NCBI RefSeq assembly: GCF_900108175.1
Contig: NZ_FNVO01000001.1
Span: 585,499-649,498 of the forward strand
Direction: 5' to 3'
DNA length: 64,000 bases
DNA from: Thermomonospora echinospora
GTDB lineage: Bacteria; Actinomycetota; Actinomycetes; Streptosporangiales; Streptosporangiaceae
Part shown: positions 25,262-33,574 of the stretch, piece after piece
How the letters are laid out: each line of letters starts with the position of its first letter
How positions within the stretch are numbered: the first letter of the stretch is position 1
Position numbers and translations under genes: made by a program
The notes under the pieces: generated by a model
Database searches by the model: none
What the model saw: the letters and a program-made list of their open reading frames with translations, nothing else
Told to the model about the DNA's origin: nothing

Positions 25262-25404
25262 CTCCGCCCTCCGCGGATCTCGGATGTGCGATAGAAATTT
25301 CAGCCTCTCACGCCGGCCGGAGGCCCGTCCGGATACCGAATGTCATTCTTTGAAGGGTTTTCGAAGGGGCGGCCCGAATGGCGGGAAAAGGGCCCGCCGG
25401 GCCC

Positions 25405-25434
25405 GGATCCGGTGCGGCGCGGTTCACCGGATCC
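25405..25434 (-). terminator. Hairpin downstream of the class II aldolase gene
   Basis: GGATCCGGTG (25405-25414) and its exact complement (25425-25434) enclose a 10-nt loop, 52 bp past the aldolase stop on the minus strand. No long T-run follows. Confidence 0.5.
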
Positions 25435-25485
25435 AGGCCCGGGGGAGACCGGAGGGGAGGGGGCCGGCCGCCGGCGGCGCGGGGG

Positions 25486-26283
25486 TCAGTCGAACAGGTC
25501 GGGCTGCTCGCGGACGATCTGGTCGTACAGCGGCTGGTAGTTGATCCAGCCGACCAGGTCGTTGCCGATCTGCTGGTGGGTCAGCACGGCGTTGTCGTGC
25601 TCGATCGGCACCACCTGGCCGGCCGCCTTGGCCAGCAGCTGCACCTGGCACGAGCGTTCCATCGTGATGAACCACCAGGCGGCGGCGTCCACGCTGTCGC
25701 CCACCGTCAGCAGCCCGTGGTTGCGCAGGATGACGGCCTTGTGCCCGCCGAGGGCGGCGGCGATCCGCTTGCCCTCCTCCAGGTCGGTGACGACGCCGGT
25801 GTAGTCGTCGAACAGTCCGTGGTCCTGGTAGAACGCGCACACGTCCTGGGTGATGGGCTCCAGCTTCTGGCCGAGTGCGGAGATCGCCCGCCCGTAGGTG
25901 GAGTGGCTGTGCGCGGCGGCCACCACGTCCGGCCGGGCCTGGTGCACCTGCGAGTGGATCGCGAAGGCGGCCTCGTTGACCGGGTAGCGGCCCTCCACCA
26001 CCTTACCCTCGTGGTTGACCAGGATCAGGTCGCTGACCTTGATGTGCTTGAACGACATGCCGAACGGGTTGACCCAGAAGTGGTCGGGACGCTCGGGGTC
26101 GCGGGCGGTGATGTGGCCGGCCACCCCCTCCTCGAAGCCGAACTTGCCGAAGATGCGCAGCGCCGCGGTCAGCCGCTCCTTGCGGTGCCGCCGCTCGTCG
26201 GCGACGTTGTCGAACGTGGGGGGCAGCCTGAAGATCAGGTCCTGGGGGGGAAGCTTGTCGAGGAACTCTTCTTCGTCGGACAT
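25486..26283 (-). CDS. Class II aldolase/adducin-domain protein
   Basis: A 265-residue zinc-dependent aldolase-fold protein. The zinc ligands are the His pair in AAAHSHSTYG and the later His in ILRNHGLLTVG; the catalytic acid is probably in GFEEGVAGHIT, with PFG MSFKHIKVSDL-type contacts after it. Relatives include fuculose-phosphate aldolase, ribulose-phosphate epimerase and plain decarboxylases, so the substrate is open. I chose ATG at 26283 (MSDEEEF) because it follows GAAGGG; 12 extra codons upstream are unsupported. It is divergent from the PucR-like regulator. Confidence 0.87.
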   Translation of the reverse strand: MSDEEEFLDKLPPQDLIFRLPPTFDNVADERRHRKERLTAALRIFGKFGFEEGVAGHITARDPERPDHFWVNPFGMSFKHIKVSDLILVNHEGKVVEGRYPVNEAAFAIHSQVHQARPDVVAAAHSHSTYGRAISALGQKLEPITQDVCAFYQDHGLFDDYTGVVTDLEEGKRIAAALGGHKAVILRNHGLLTVGDSVDAAAWWFITMERSCQVQLLAKAAGQVVPIEHDNAVLTHQQIGNDLVGWINYQPLYDQIVREQPDLFD

Positions 26284-26413
26284 CCGGTGAACCCTTCGTG
26301 TTCGTCTCCCCCACACCAAACCTCATTCGGTGGCCCGTCGCCTAGGCTGGGCGGACCCAAACGTGACGCGGGTCATTGTCCGGGCGGGACAACCGGTGGT
26401 GAGGGAGGCGGAC

Positions 26414-27547
26414 GTGGACCCGGAGCGGGCGGCCGGCTTCTGGGAACTGCTGCACGAGCAGGCGCGCGACCCGGCGCTGCTGGAGGCCACCGTCAGGGCG
26501 GCCCGCAGCAGGTCGCCGCTGGTCGCCGAGCTGCCCGAGGAGGAGACCCGGCGGCACACCCGGGCGCTGGTGGAAGGCGCCATCGACGCGCTCGCCAAGG
26601 GCGGGGAGCCGGGGGAGGAAGCACTGCGGGCGGCCGAGCGGCTGGGGTCGGACCGGGCGCGGCAGGGCGTGCCGGTGGCGGCGCTGCTCGACGGTTTCCA
26701 GGCCGGACGCTCCCATCTGGTCCGGGCGCTCATCGACGAGGGGCTGACGCGGGGGATCCCCGCCGAGGTGCTGCTGAAGGGCGTCACCCGGATCGACGCC
26801 ATCACCACCGCGCTGGTGCACCGCATGGTCCACGCCCACCGCGTCACCGAGCTGGAGCTGGCCCGCACCACGCGGGAGGGCCATGTCCAGATGCTGCGGC
26901 AACTGCTGCACGGCGAGCCGGTGGCGGTGCCCGCACCGCTCGATCCGTCGGTCCCGTACCACTGCGTGGTCAGCGACATCAGCGACCCGGCGCTGGCGCA
27001 GCGGCTGGAGCCGGTGCTGTGCGGCCCGGCCAAGGCGGGCCTGTCGGGCCTGGTGGACGGGCGGCTGGCGGCGTTGGTGCCTCGGCTGCCCGGCCCGTCC
27101 GCGCTGCCCGCCGGCACCCCGCTGCTGGTCGCCTCCCCGGCGGCGCGCCCGGCCGACGTCGCCGAGCTGTACCAGCTGGCCCTGCGGGCGCTGCGGGCGG
27201 CGCTGCCGCACGGGCTGGACGGGCTGCACCACCTCACCGGGCTGGCTCTGATGGCCGCCACCGCGGCCGAACCCGTCCTGGGCCGCCTGCTGGCCGGCGA
27301 CCTGCTGGCGGGGCTGGTGCCGGGGGACCCCTTCCACCGGGAACTGGCCGAGACCGCGCTGGCCTATCTCGACCACGGCGGCCGCATCGAGCCGACGGCC
27401 GCCGCCGTCCACGTCCACCCCAACACGGTGAAGTACCGGCTGCGCCGGCTGCAGGACCTCACCGGCAGGCCCCTGGTCGCCGAGGGCGGCAACGCCGTCT
27501 CGCACTCCGCCCACTGGTGGTGGGCCTTGCACGCCTGGCTGCGCTGA
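26414..27547 (+). CDS. PucR/CdaR-type transcriptional regulator
   Basis: A 377-residue regulator with a helical N-terminal sensor region (about 1-150) and a C-terminal helix-turn-helix of the HTH_30 type, ETALAYLDHGGRIEPTAAAVHVHPNTVKYR (split here as AETALAYLDHGG and AAAVHVHPNTVKYRLRRL). The start is uncertain. GTG at 26414 has GGGAGG just upstream and leaves a realistic 130-bp divergent promoter region, so I prefer it over GTG at 26330, which would leave only 47 bp. It probably controls itself and the divergent aldolase gene. Confidence 0.85.
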   Translation: MDPERAAGFWELLHEQARDPALLEATVRAARSRSPLVAELPEEETRRHTRALVEGAIDALAKGGEPGEEALRAAERLGSDRARQGVPVAALLDGFQAGRSHLVRALIDEGLTRGIPAEVLLKGVTRIDAITTALVHRMVHAHRVTELELARTTREGHVQMLRQLLHGEPVAVPAPLDPSVPYHCVVSDISDPALAQRLEPVLCGPAKAGLSGLVDGRLAALVPRLPGPSALPAGTPLLVASPAARPADVAELYQLALRALRAALPHGLDGLHHLTGLALMAATAAEPVLGRLLAGDLLAGLVPGDPFHRELAETALAYLDHGGRIEPTAAAVHVHPNTVKYRLRRLQDLTGRPLVAEGGNAVSHSAHWWWALHAWLR

Positions 27548-27652
27548 CCGGCTGTGCTGACCGGCTGCGCCGACCCGCGGAACTCCGCCCGTTTTGTCGG
27601 CCGCCGGCGATGTGATGGGATCCCCGGGTGAGCCGATGAGAGGGGGACGTCC

Positions 27653-28516
27653 ATGCGCGTGGGCGTGGTGATGTGGCCGGTCCAGTCCTGGCGGGAAAGC
27701 CGCGACCTGTGGCGGCAGGCCGAGGACCTGGGCTTCGACCACGCCTGGGTGTACGACCACATCGCCTGGCGCGGGCACACCCCGTGGTTCGACGGCTATG
27801 CCACGCTGGCGGCCGCCGCGTCGGTCACCTCCCGGATCAGGCTCGGCACCCTGGTCACCTCGCCCAACTTCCGGCATCCCGTCCCCACCGCGCACGCCAT
27901 TCGCGCCATCGACGACATCAGCGACGGGCGCTTCACCCTGGGCGTCGGCGCCGGGGGCCTGAGCCGCACCTCCGACAGCGGGGTGCTCGGCGGCGACCAC
28001 TGGTCCCCCGGTGAGCGCGCCGGGCGGTTCACCGAATGGGTCGAGCTGATGGACCGCCTGCTGCGCGGGCCCGAGACCACCTACGAGGGCACGTACTACT
28101 CGGCGCAGGAGGTCGTCACCGCACCCGGCTGCGTGCAACGTCCTCGCGTCCCGTTCGCGCTGGCGGGCAACGGCCCACGCGGTATGCGGCTGGCCGCCCG
28201 GTTCGCCGACACCTGGGTCACCACCGCCAACGTCCCCGGCTCCGACGCCCCCGACCGGGTCGTCGCCGACCTGACCGGCAGGCTGGAGCAGGCGTGCGGC
28301 GCCGAGGGCCGCGACCCGGCCACGCTGCGGCGGCTGCTGCTGACCGGTTTCACCGACGAGCCCTGGCTGGAGTCGCCCGGCGCGTTCGCCGACCTTGCCG
28401 GGCGCTACGCCGAACTCGGCGTCACCGACATCGTCGTCCACTGGCCCCGCCCGGGCACCGACTGGGACGCCGACCCCGAGGTCTTCGCGGCCGTCGCCAC
28501 CAGCCGGGGCGCCTGA
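27653..28516 (+). CDS. LLM-class flavin-dependent oxidoreductase (possibly F420-dependent)
   Basis: A 287-residue luciferase-like TIM-barrel protein. The N-terminal MRVGVVMWPVQSW, LGFDHAWVYDHIAW (about 27-40), RIRLGTLVTSPNFRHP (about 62-77) and DISDGRFTLGVGAG (about 87-100) are standard for the family. The TSPNFRHP segment resembles F420-using members such as N5,N10-methylene-H4MPT reductase relatives, but FMN use cannot be excluded. ATG follows GAGAGGGGG. No obvious operon partner: 105 bp after the regulator and 89 bp before the SMR gene. Confidence 0.87.
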   Translation: MRVGVVMWPVQSWRESRDLWRQAEDLGFDHAWVYDHIAWRGHTPWFDGYATLAAAASVTSRIRLGTLVTSPNFRHPVPTAHAIRAIDDISDGRFTLGVGAGGLSRTSDSGVLGGDHWSPGERAGRFTEWVELMDRLLRGPETTYEGTYYSAQEVVTAPGCVQRPRVPFALAGNGPRGMRLAARFADTWVTTANVPGSDAPDRVVADLTGRLEQACGAEGRDPATLRRLLLTGFTDEPWLESPGAFADLAGRYAELGVTDIVVHWPRPGTDWDADPEVFAAVATSRGA

Positions 28517-28605
28517 CCTCCCGGCGACCCGGGTGAGATCCTGGGCGTTCGCCCGGCTCTGGCATGCTGATCCGGTCGGTGGGGACGCGGAGTGAAGGGC
28601 CTGCG

Positions 28606-28935
28606 ATGCCGTACGTGCTGCTGGGACTGGCGATCGTCGCGGAGGTGACGGCAACGCTGTCGCTGCGAGCCTCGGAGGGGTTCACCAAGTGGGGTCCCTC
28701 GGCGATCGTCGTGGTGGGCTACCTGGTGTCGTTCATGCTGATGGCCAAGGCGCTGACCTCGCTCAACGTCGGGCCCGTGTACGCGATCTGGTCGGCGCTG
28801 GGCACGATCGGGGCGTTCGCCGGCGGGGTGCTGCTGTTCGGTGAGCCGGTGCGGCCGGTGGCCGTGGCCGGGGCGGCGATCATCGTGGCCGGGGTGGTGG
28901 TGATGAACCTGGGCGGGGGGATGACCCACGGCTGA
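28606..28935 (+). CDS. Small multidrug resistance (SMR) family transporter
   Basis: A 109-residue membrane protein with four predicted transmembrane helices. The essential membrane glutamate is Glu13 in LAIVAEVTATLSLRAS, followed by FTKWGPS and the conserved GPVYAIWSALGT (about 64-75). SMR proteins exchange cationic compounds for protons as dimers; some members export guanidinium or polyamines. ATG at 28606 gives the usual family length. The last 56 bp overlap the convergent DUF1232 gene. Confidence 0.9.
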   Translation: MPYVLLGLAIVAEVTATLSLRASEGFTKWGPSAIVVVGYLVSFMLMAKALTSLNVGPVYAIWSALGTIGAFAGGVLLFGEPVRPVAVAGAAIIVAGVVVMNLGGGMTHG

Positions 28936-29299
28936 GCCGCCGGCCGCGGGAGCGCCGGGCCATCTCCTGGCCCAGCGCGAAGACCAGCCAGCCGAACGCG
29001 GTGGCGTCGTCCACCACGCCGACCGGCAGGAACACGTCCGGGACGAGGTCCAGCGGCGAGACGATGTAGACGGCGGCGGCGATCATCGCGGCGATCTTGC
29101 CGGTGCCCGTGCGGTAGCCGGTGTCCGGGCCGCCGGCCGCGCGGGTGCGGCGCCGGGCACGGCCCAGGCGCCAGACGCCGACGGCGAGCAGGACGGCGCC
29201 GGCGCCCATCACCAGGTAGCCGGCCGGGGTGAGGTCTCCTCTGACCACGAAGGCCAGGATGGCGCCGACGAGGAGCGCCACGATGCCGAGCCAGTGCAT
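28880..29299 (-). CDS. DUF1232 (YkvA-type) small membrane protein
   Basis: A 139-residue protein. Residues 1-50 form two hydrophobic helices (MHWLGIVALLVGAILAF and GYLVMGAGAVLLAVGVW), resembling the DUF6458 type. The DUF1232 motif IVSPLDLVPDVFLPVGVVDD is at about 79-98. The C-terminus is basic and Pro/Arg/Ser-rich. The function of DUF1232 is unknown. Its 3' end overlaps the convergent SMR gene by 56 bp, which would make antisense transcript overlap. Confidence 0.82.
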   Translation of the reverse strand: MHWLGIVALLVGAILAFVVRGDLTPAGYLVMGAGAVLLAVGVWRLGRARRRTRAAGGPDTGYRTGTGKIAAMIAAAVYIVSPLDLVPDVFLPVGVVDDATAFGWLVFALGQEMARRSRGRRLSRGSSPRPGSSPPPRPR

Positions 29300-29329
29300 G
29301 TCCGGTCTCCCAGGGGGTCGGGGGCGTGC

Positions 29330-29908
29330 TCAGATCCGGTATTTCCGTCCTTCCTCGCCCCATTCCCCGAACGGGGGAGCCCGTCCGGAGTCCACCGCCC
29401 CGTACGCCGCCTCCCCGAGACGGGCGAAGACCAGCCGGCGGACGCCCAGCCACCGGACGGTCGGCACCGAGGCCGGCGCGCCGGTCCCCTCCGCCCCCGC
29501 GTCCCACGCGGTGGCGTCGGCGAACACCAGGTCGGCGCCCTCCGCCCAGGGCGGGAACTCGGTGAACTCCGGGGCCCACACGGCGACGCGTCGCCCCACG
29601 GCGATCCGGTAACCGTGCATCCGCCGCTCGCCGCAGCGCACCGGCAGCGGCTCGACATGCAGCGTTCCCTGGTGGAACGATCCGGTCACCGGCCTGGCCA
29701 TGCCCTCCTCGGCGGCCAGCCTCACCCGTCCCGGCTGGAGCGGGTCGTCCTCGTCGCGCACCAGCCAGGCGTCCACGTTCTCGGGAGGCTCCGAGCCCGG
29801 ACCCCCGTCCAGGCCGACCCGCACATGGCCGTACTCGACCAGCAGGCCGGCGGGTGCGAACCTCGGCGACCGCGCCGTCCCCACGCCGAGCAGGACCGCT
29901 ACGGGCAC
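29330..29908 (-). CDS. MBL-fold-like protein with degenerate metal site
   Basis: About 192 residues resembling an actinobacterial metallo-beta-lactamase-fold hydrolase: LLGVGTARSPRFAPAG, GLLVEYGHVRVGLDGGPGS, VWAPEFTEFPPWAEGADL, FADATAW and GVRRLVFARLGE follow the family order. The HxHxDH metal-binding motif is absent and the final His of the family appears as Arg (VFARLG). It may have lost hydrolase activity. The start is uncertain: GTG at 29908 is the best fit to the fold, but the Shine-Dalgarno sequence is poor. A longer frame running into the LysE gene is not believable. Confidence 0.6.
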   Translation of the reverse strand: MPVAVLLGVGTARSPRFAPAGLLVEYGHVRVGLDGGPGSEPPENVDAWLVRDEDDPLQPGRVRLAAEEGMARPVTGSFHQGTLHVEPLPVRCGERRMHGYRIAVGRRVAVWAPEFTEFPPWAEGADLVFADATAWDAGAEGTGAPASVPTVRWLGVRRLVFARLGEAAYGAVDSGRAPPFGEWGEEGRKYRI

Positions 29909-29955
29909 CCTTCGATGAAACCCCCGAAGGCGGGATCCGTCCAGGCCGGCACGTG

Positions 29956-30585
29956 CTAACGGGGTTCCAGGACGACCCGGGCGCCGATGCCCAGCAGCAG
30001 CACGCCGGCGACCCCGTCCAGCGTCCGCCGCGCCCGCTCGCCGCGCAGCAGCCGGGAGACCGGGCGCAGCGCCAGCGTGAACAGCCGCCACCACGCCACC
30101 GCGATGGCCAGGAACACCAGCGCCAGCAGCGCCGTGGTCCGCAGCCGCGGCTCGCCGGACCCCACGAACTGCGGCAGCAGGGTCAGGAACAGCAGCGCGA
30201 TCTTCGGGTTGAGCAGGTTGGTCAGCAGCCCTTGCCGGAACGCCTCGCCCCGCCGCAGCACGCCCGCCGCCACCGGCACGTCCGGCCCGCCGCCGTCCTT
30301 GCGCACCGCCGCCAGCACCATCCGGACGCCCAGATAGGCCAGGTAGACCGCGCCGGCCACCTTGACCACCGTGTAGGCGGTGGCGGAGGCGGCCAGCACG
30401 GCCGACAGCCCCAGCACGGCCGCCACCGCGTGGCAGGAGATGCCCAGGCAGCAGCCGAGGCCGGTGAACCAGGCCACCTGGGGCCCGCTGCGCAACCCGT
30501 TGCGCAGCACCAGCAGCATGTCCGGCCCCGGCGTGACCGTCAGCACGGCGACCACGCCGAGGAACGGAAGGAGAAGATCAGGCAC
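29956..30585 (-). CDS. LysE/RhtB-family amino-acid exporter
   Basis: A 209-residue membrane protein with about six hydrophobic segments. The N-terminal LLPFLGVVAVLTVTPGPDMLLVLRNGLRSG (spanning residues 4-33; key motif PGPDMLLVLRNGLRSG) is the family signature, and NLLNPKIALLFLTLLPQF (about 123-140) is the second conserved block. Members export amino acids or similar small molecules. It lies 27 bp after the aldehyde dehydrogenase gene on the same strand, so may be co-transcribed; a product-export role is possible but unproven. Confidence 0.9.
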   Translation of the reverse strand: MPDLLLPFLGVVAVLTVTPGPDMLLVLRNGLRSGPQVAWFTGLGCCLGISCHAVAAVLGLSAVLAASATAYTVVKVAGAVYLAYLGVRMVLAAVRKDGGGPDVPVAAGVLRRGEAFRQGLLTNLLNPKIALLFLTLLPQFVGSGEPRLRTTALLALVFLAIAVAWWRLFTLALRPVSRLLRGERARRTLDGVAGVLLLGIGARVVLEPR

Positions 30586-30612
30586 GAAAGCCCATGTTAG
30601 GGCCGGTAACGG

Positions 30613-32019
30613 TCAGCCCTTGGCCCGGTAGACCACCTGGACCTCGGTGAAGCCGTACACGCCCCACGGGCCGTTCTCCACGCCGATGCCGCTCCACTTG
30701 AAGCCGCCGAACGGCAGGTTGGGGGCCAGCGCCAGGTGGGTGTTGACCCAGGCGCTGCCGCACTCCAGCCGGCCGGCGACCTCGGCGGCGCGGTCGAGGT
30801 CGGTGCCCCACACCGAGCCGCCCAGCCCGAACGGGGTGCCGTTGGCGCGGGCGACGGCGTCCTCCACGTCGGAGTAGCGCACCACCGGCAGCGCCGGGCC
30901 GAACTGCTCCTCGTCCACGATGCGGGTGCCGTCGCTGATGTCGGCGAGGATGGTGGGCTGGAAGAAGTAGCCGGGGCCGTCGATGGGCTTGCCACCCGCC
31001 GCGGCCTTGGCGCCGTGGGACAGGGCGTCGGCGACCAGTTCGGAGACCCGCTCGAACTGCGGCTTGTTCTGGATGGGGCCGTACTCCACGCCCTCGTCCA
31101 TGCCGTTGCCGACCTTGACCGAGCGGGCCTTGGCCGCCAGCGCCTCCACCATGTCGCCGTACAGGGCGTCGGGCACGTACACGCGCTTGATGGCCGAGCA
31201 GACCTGCCCGTTGTTCATGAACGCGGCGCCGAACAGCCGGTCGGCCACCTTGGCCGGGTCGGCGTCCTCCAGCACGATCGCCGCGTCGTTGCCGCCCAGC
31301 TCCAGGGTGACCCGCTTGAGGTCGGGCGCGGCGGCGGCGGCCACCTTCTTGCCGGTCGGTACGCTGCCGGTGAAGCTGATCTTGCGCGGGACGGGGTGCG
31401 CGGTCATCTGGGCGCCCAGTGCGTCGCCGCCGCTGATGACGTTGAACACCCCGGGCGGCAGCACGCCGCGCAGCAGCTCGCCCAGCTTGAGGGTGGCCAG
31501 CGGGGTGTAGGGGGAGGGCTTGAGCACGACGGTGTTGCCGGCCAGCAGGGCCGGGCCGAGCTTCCAGGCGGCCAGCAGCAACGGGTAGTTCCACGGGGCG
31601 ATGGCCGCGACCACGCCCATCGGCCTGCGCACCACCTCGACGAAGGCGTTGGCGTCGTCCTGGACGATCTCGCGGGGCAGCTCCAGCTCGGCGAAGTACT
31701 TCAGCCACACCCCGGTGCCCATGACCTCCATGGTGGCGTCCTGCAGGGACTTGCCCTGCTCGGCGGTGAGCACCGGGGCGAGGTCGCCCGCCGAGGCGAA
31801 CAGCGCGTCGGCGGCGGCCAGCAGCGCCTTGCGCCGGGCCTGCTCGTCCTTGCGCCACTCGGTGAACGCCTCGGCGGCCGAGGACATCGCCGCCTCCAGC
31901 TGCTCGGGCGAGCAGTCGGGCGCCTGGGCGTGCTCGGCGCCGGTGGCGGGGTTGACCACCCCGAAGGTCTGGGGTGCGGTCACGCCCGCACCGGCGATCG
32001 TCATCGTGAAGTCGCTCAC
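30613..32019 (-). CDS. NAD(P)-dependent aldehyde dehydrogenase
   Basis: A 468-residue aldehyde dehydrogenase oxidising an aldehyde to its acid. It shows the APWNYPLLLAAWKLGPALLAG cofactor region (key APWNYPL near 141-147), the catalytic Glu in TLELGGND and the catalytic Cys in NNGQVCSAIKR, with FGPALPVV near the C-terminal part. The GTG at 32019 follows AGGAGGT. The aldehyde substrate is not evident; 4-aminobutyraldehyde/succinate-semialdehyde type enzymes are similar. An 11-bp palindrome lies 26 bp upstream. Confidence 0.92.
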   Translation of the reverse strand: MSDFTMTIAGAGVTAPQTFGVVNPATGAEHAQAPDCSPEQLEAAMSSAAEAFTEWRKDEQARRKALLAAADALFASAGDLAPVLTAEQGKSLQDATMEVMGTGVWLKYFAELELPREIVQDDANAFVEVVRRPMGVVAAIAPWNYPLLLAAWKLGPALLAGNTVVLKPSPYTPLATLKLGELLRGVLPPGVFNVISGGDALGAQMTAHPVPRKISFTGSVPTGKKVAAAAAPDLKRVTLELGGNDAAIVLEDADPAKVADRLFGAAFMNNGQVCSAIKRVYVPDALYGDMVEALAAKARSVKVGNGMDEGVEYGPIQNKPQFERVSELVADALSHGAKAAAGGKPIDGPGYFFQPTILADISDGTRIVDEEQFGPALPVVRYSDVEDAVARANGTPFGLGGSVWGTDLDRAAEVAGRLECGSAWVNTHLALAPNLPFGGFKWSGIGVENGPWGVYGFTEVQVVYRAKG

Positions 32020-32044
32020 CGTTCGTTACCTCCTCGCGCCGACC

Positions 32045-32055
32045 GAACGTCGTTC
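32045..32055. promoter_or_regulatory. Short palindrome upstream of the aldehyde dehydrogenase gene
   Basis: GAACGTCGTTC, 4-bp arms around GTC, sits in the promoter region before the Shine-Dalgarno sequence and may be an operator. Confidence 0.3.
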
Positions 32056-32158
32056 AGTATGGCCTGCCGGAGCGTGGGCCACCAGTCCCGGCGGCCAGGA
32101 GAGGACGGCGGCACAGCCCGTGCCGCCCCGGGCTGGGCGGCGGACCGGGGCAAACGAC

Positions 32159-32201
32159 ACGGCCGCCCGCCGCGGGCGTGGTGGGTGCGGCGGACGGCCG
32201 T
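32159..32201 (-). terminator. Terminator hairpin after the tandem small-protein genes
   Basis: Arms 32159-32173 and 32187-32201 pair at 14 of 15 positions around a 13-nt loop. It follows, on the minus strand, the gene ending at 32214 and separates that operon from the aldehyde dehydrogenase gene. Confidence 0.6.
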
Positions 32202-32213
32202 GGGCCTTGGAGG

Positions 32214-32831
32214 TCAGATGCTGAGCATGTGGTCCAGGAAGTCGCGGTAGCGGCGCAGGGCCAGCCGGAGCTGCTCGGTGTCGCCGCCGCCCTCGACCGC
32301 CTGCCAGCGCTCGCGCAGCGACTCGCCCAGGGCGGTGAGCGCCTGGGAGGCCATCTCGTCGGCCTTGCGCACCGCCTCGTGCGGGTCGTCGACGAACCCG
32401 GCCTGGACCTCGTGCCACCGCTCCCGCAGCCGGGCCGCGGTGTCCTGGTCCATGAAACGCTCGGGCGGCTCGTCGTGCGGCTGCGCCTGGCGCGGAACGG
32501 GCGCGGTGGCCGGAGCCGAGGCGGCCGGGGTCGAGTTGGCCGGGGTCGAGTTGGCCGCCTCGCCCTCGGCCTCGGGGGTCCGCGGCTGCTGCCGGAACTC
32601 GCCCGTCTGCCGTACGGGGGCGGGCGGCGGCCCGGCGACGCGGACGTCGGTCACGTCAGCCTCCCCGGTCCCTGCGGCCCTGGCCCGTTCCTCGCGTTCG
32701 TCGGTCCGCTGCTCGGCGGTCCGCTCACCGCCGGCCCGCCCGTCGAGGGGGTTCTCGTCAGGGGCGTTCCCGTTGGCGGCGCGGTCGCCGCCCTGCTGCG
32801 CCTCCGGCCGGCGCCATGGGGGGGTCGGCAT
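32214..32831 (-). CDS. Hypothetical protein with disordered N-terminus and helical C-terminal domain
   Basis: A 205-residue soluble protein of unknown function. Residues 1-~115 are low-complexity (Ala/Pro/Arg/Glu/Gln-rich, including two ANSTP repeats). The C-terminal ~85 residues are helical: RLRERWHEVQAGFVDDPHEA, then KADEMASQAL and TEQLRLALRRYRDFLDHML. This domain is a paralogue of the C-terminal part of the membrane-anchored protein encoded immediately upstream (REQWTRVQERFVDTPETA, then HADELVTQVM). ATG follows GGGAGGG. The two genes are 3 bp apart. Confidence 0.75.
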   Translation of the reverse strand: MPTPPWRRPEAQQGGDRAANGNAPDENPLDGRAGGERTAEQRTDEREERARAAGTGEADVTDVRVAGPPPAPVRQTGEFRQQPRTPEAEGEAANSTPANSTPAASAPATAPVPRQAQPHDEPPERFMDQDTAARLRERWHEVQAGFVDDPHEAVRKADEMASQALTALGESLRERWQAVEGGGDTEQLRLALRRYRDFLDHMLSI

Positions 32832-32834
32832 GGG

Positions 32835-33458
32835 TCAGCCCTCCCGGTGCGCGGTGTCGCGGTGCTGTGCCTCGTGGGGCACCGAGACGCGCTCCCGCTC
32901 GGGCGCGGTCTCGGGGTGCTCCCCGTCCGGCGCCGCCAGCAGTTCCTCGAACAGCGCGCGGTAGTGCACCATCGCCTGGCGCAGGTCCTCGGTGGAGGCC
33001 TGCCCGTCGGTGGCGCGCACGCTGATCTCGTGGCCGCGCCGGTACTGGTCGAGCGTGCGCCCGTGCTCCACCGACAGGTGCGCCACCCGCTCCTCGAAGT
33101 CGTGCGTCGGGTATCCGCGTTCGGCCATGACCTGCGTCACCAGCTCGTCGGCGTGCCCCACTGCGGTCTCGGGAGTGTCGACGAACCGCTCCTGCACGCG
33201 GGTCCACTGCTCGCGGTACTGCTCGCGCCGCTGCGGGTCCAGCGGCCTCAGATCGAGTTCCTGGTGCCGTTCCCGGCGGGCGCGCAGCTCGCGCTCGGCG
33301 GCGGCACGGTCGCCGTGCCGCTCCAGCGTGCGGTCGTATTCGGAGCCGAACTGGCGGCGGAGCCGCTGCGTGCGCTGCCGGGTCCACAGCAGGTACCCGG
33401 CCCCCGCCACGAGCGCCACGACCACGACGGCGATGACGACCATCAGGGCGGTCGACAT
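32835..33458 (-). CDS. Single-pass membrane protein with helical cytoplasmic domain
   Basis: A 207-residue protein. One transmembrane helix (about 4-25, LMVVIAVVVVALVAGAGYLL) is followed by a highly charged, probably coiled-coil region rich in Arg/Glu/Gln (about 28-75). The helical domain that follows is shared with the neighbouring 205-residue protein. ATG at 33458 is preferred because it places the membrane anchor at the N-terminus; the frame is open far upstream only as an antisense-type artefact. Function unknown; it lies 116 bp downstream of the solute-binding/VWA pair. Confidence 0.78.
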   Translation of the reverse strand: MSTALMVVIAVVVVALVAGAGYLLWTRQRTQRLRRQFGSEYDRTLERHGDRAAAERELRARRERHQELDLRPLDPQRREQYREQWTRVQERFVDTPETAVGHADELVTQVMAERGYPTHDFEERVAHLSVEHGRTLDQYRRGHEISVRATDGQASTEDLRQAMVHYRALFEELLAAPDGEHPETAPERERVSVPHEAQHRDTAHREG

Positions 33459-33574
33459 GATGTCTGCCTCCGGACGTGAGTCGAAATGCGATGACCGCCC
33501 GATGCCCGCTGCCGCGGCGTCGAAACGGCGGGCCGTCTCCCGGCGTCCGGAACCGGGGTTTCGGCCAGTGCCGG

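Noticed and set aside
26342-28654. 770-codon minus-strand open frame
   Set aside because: Opposite the PucR-like and LLM genes, with no recognisable domain and atypical composition.
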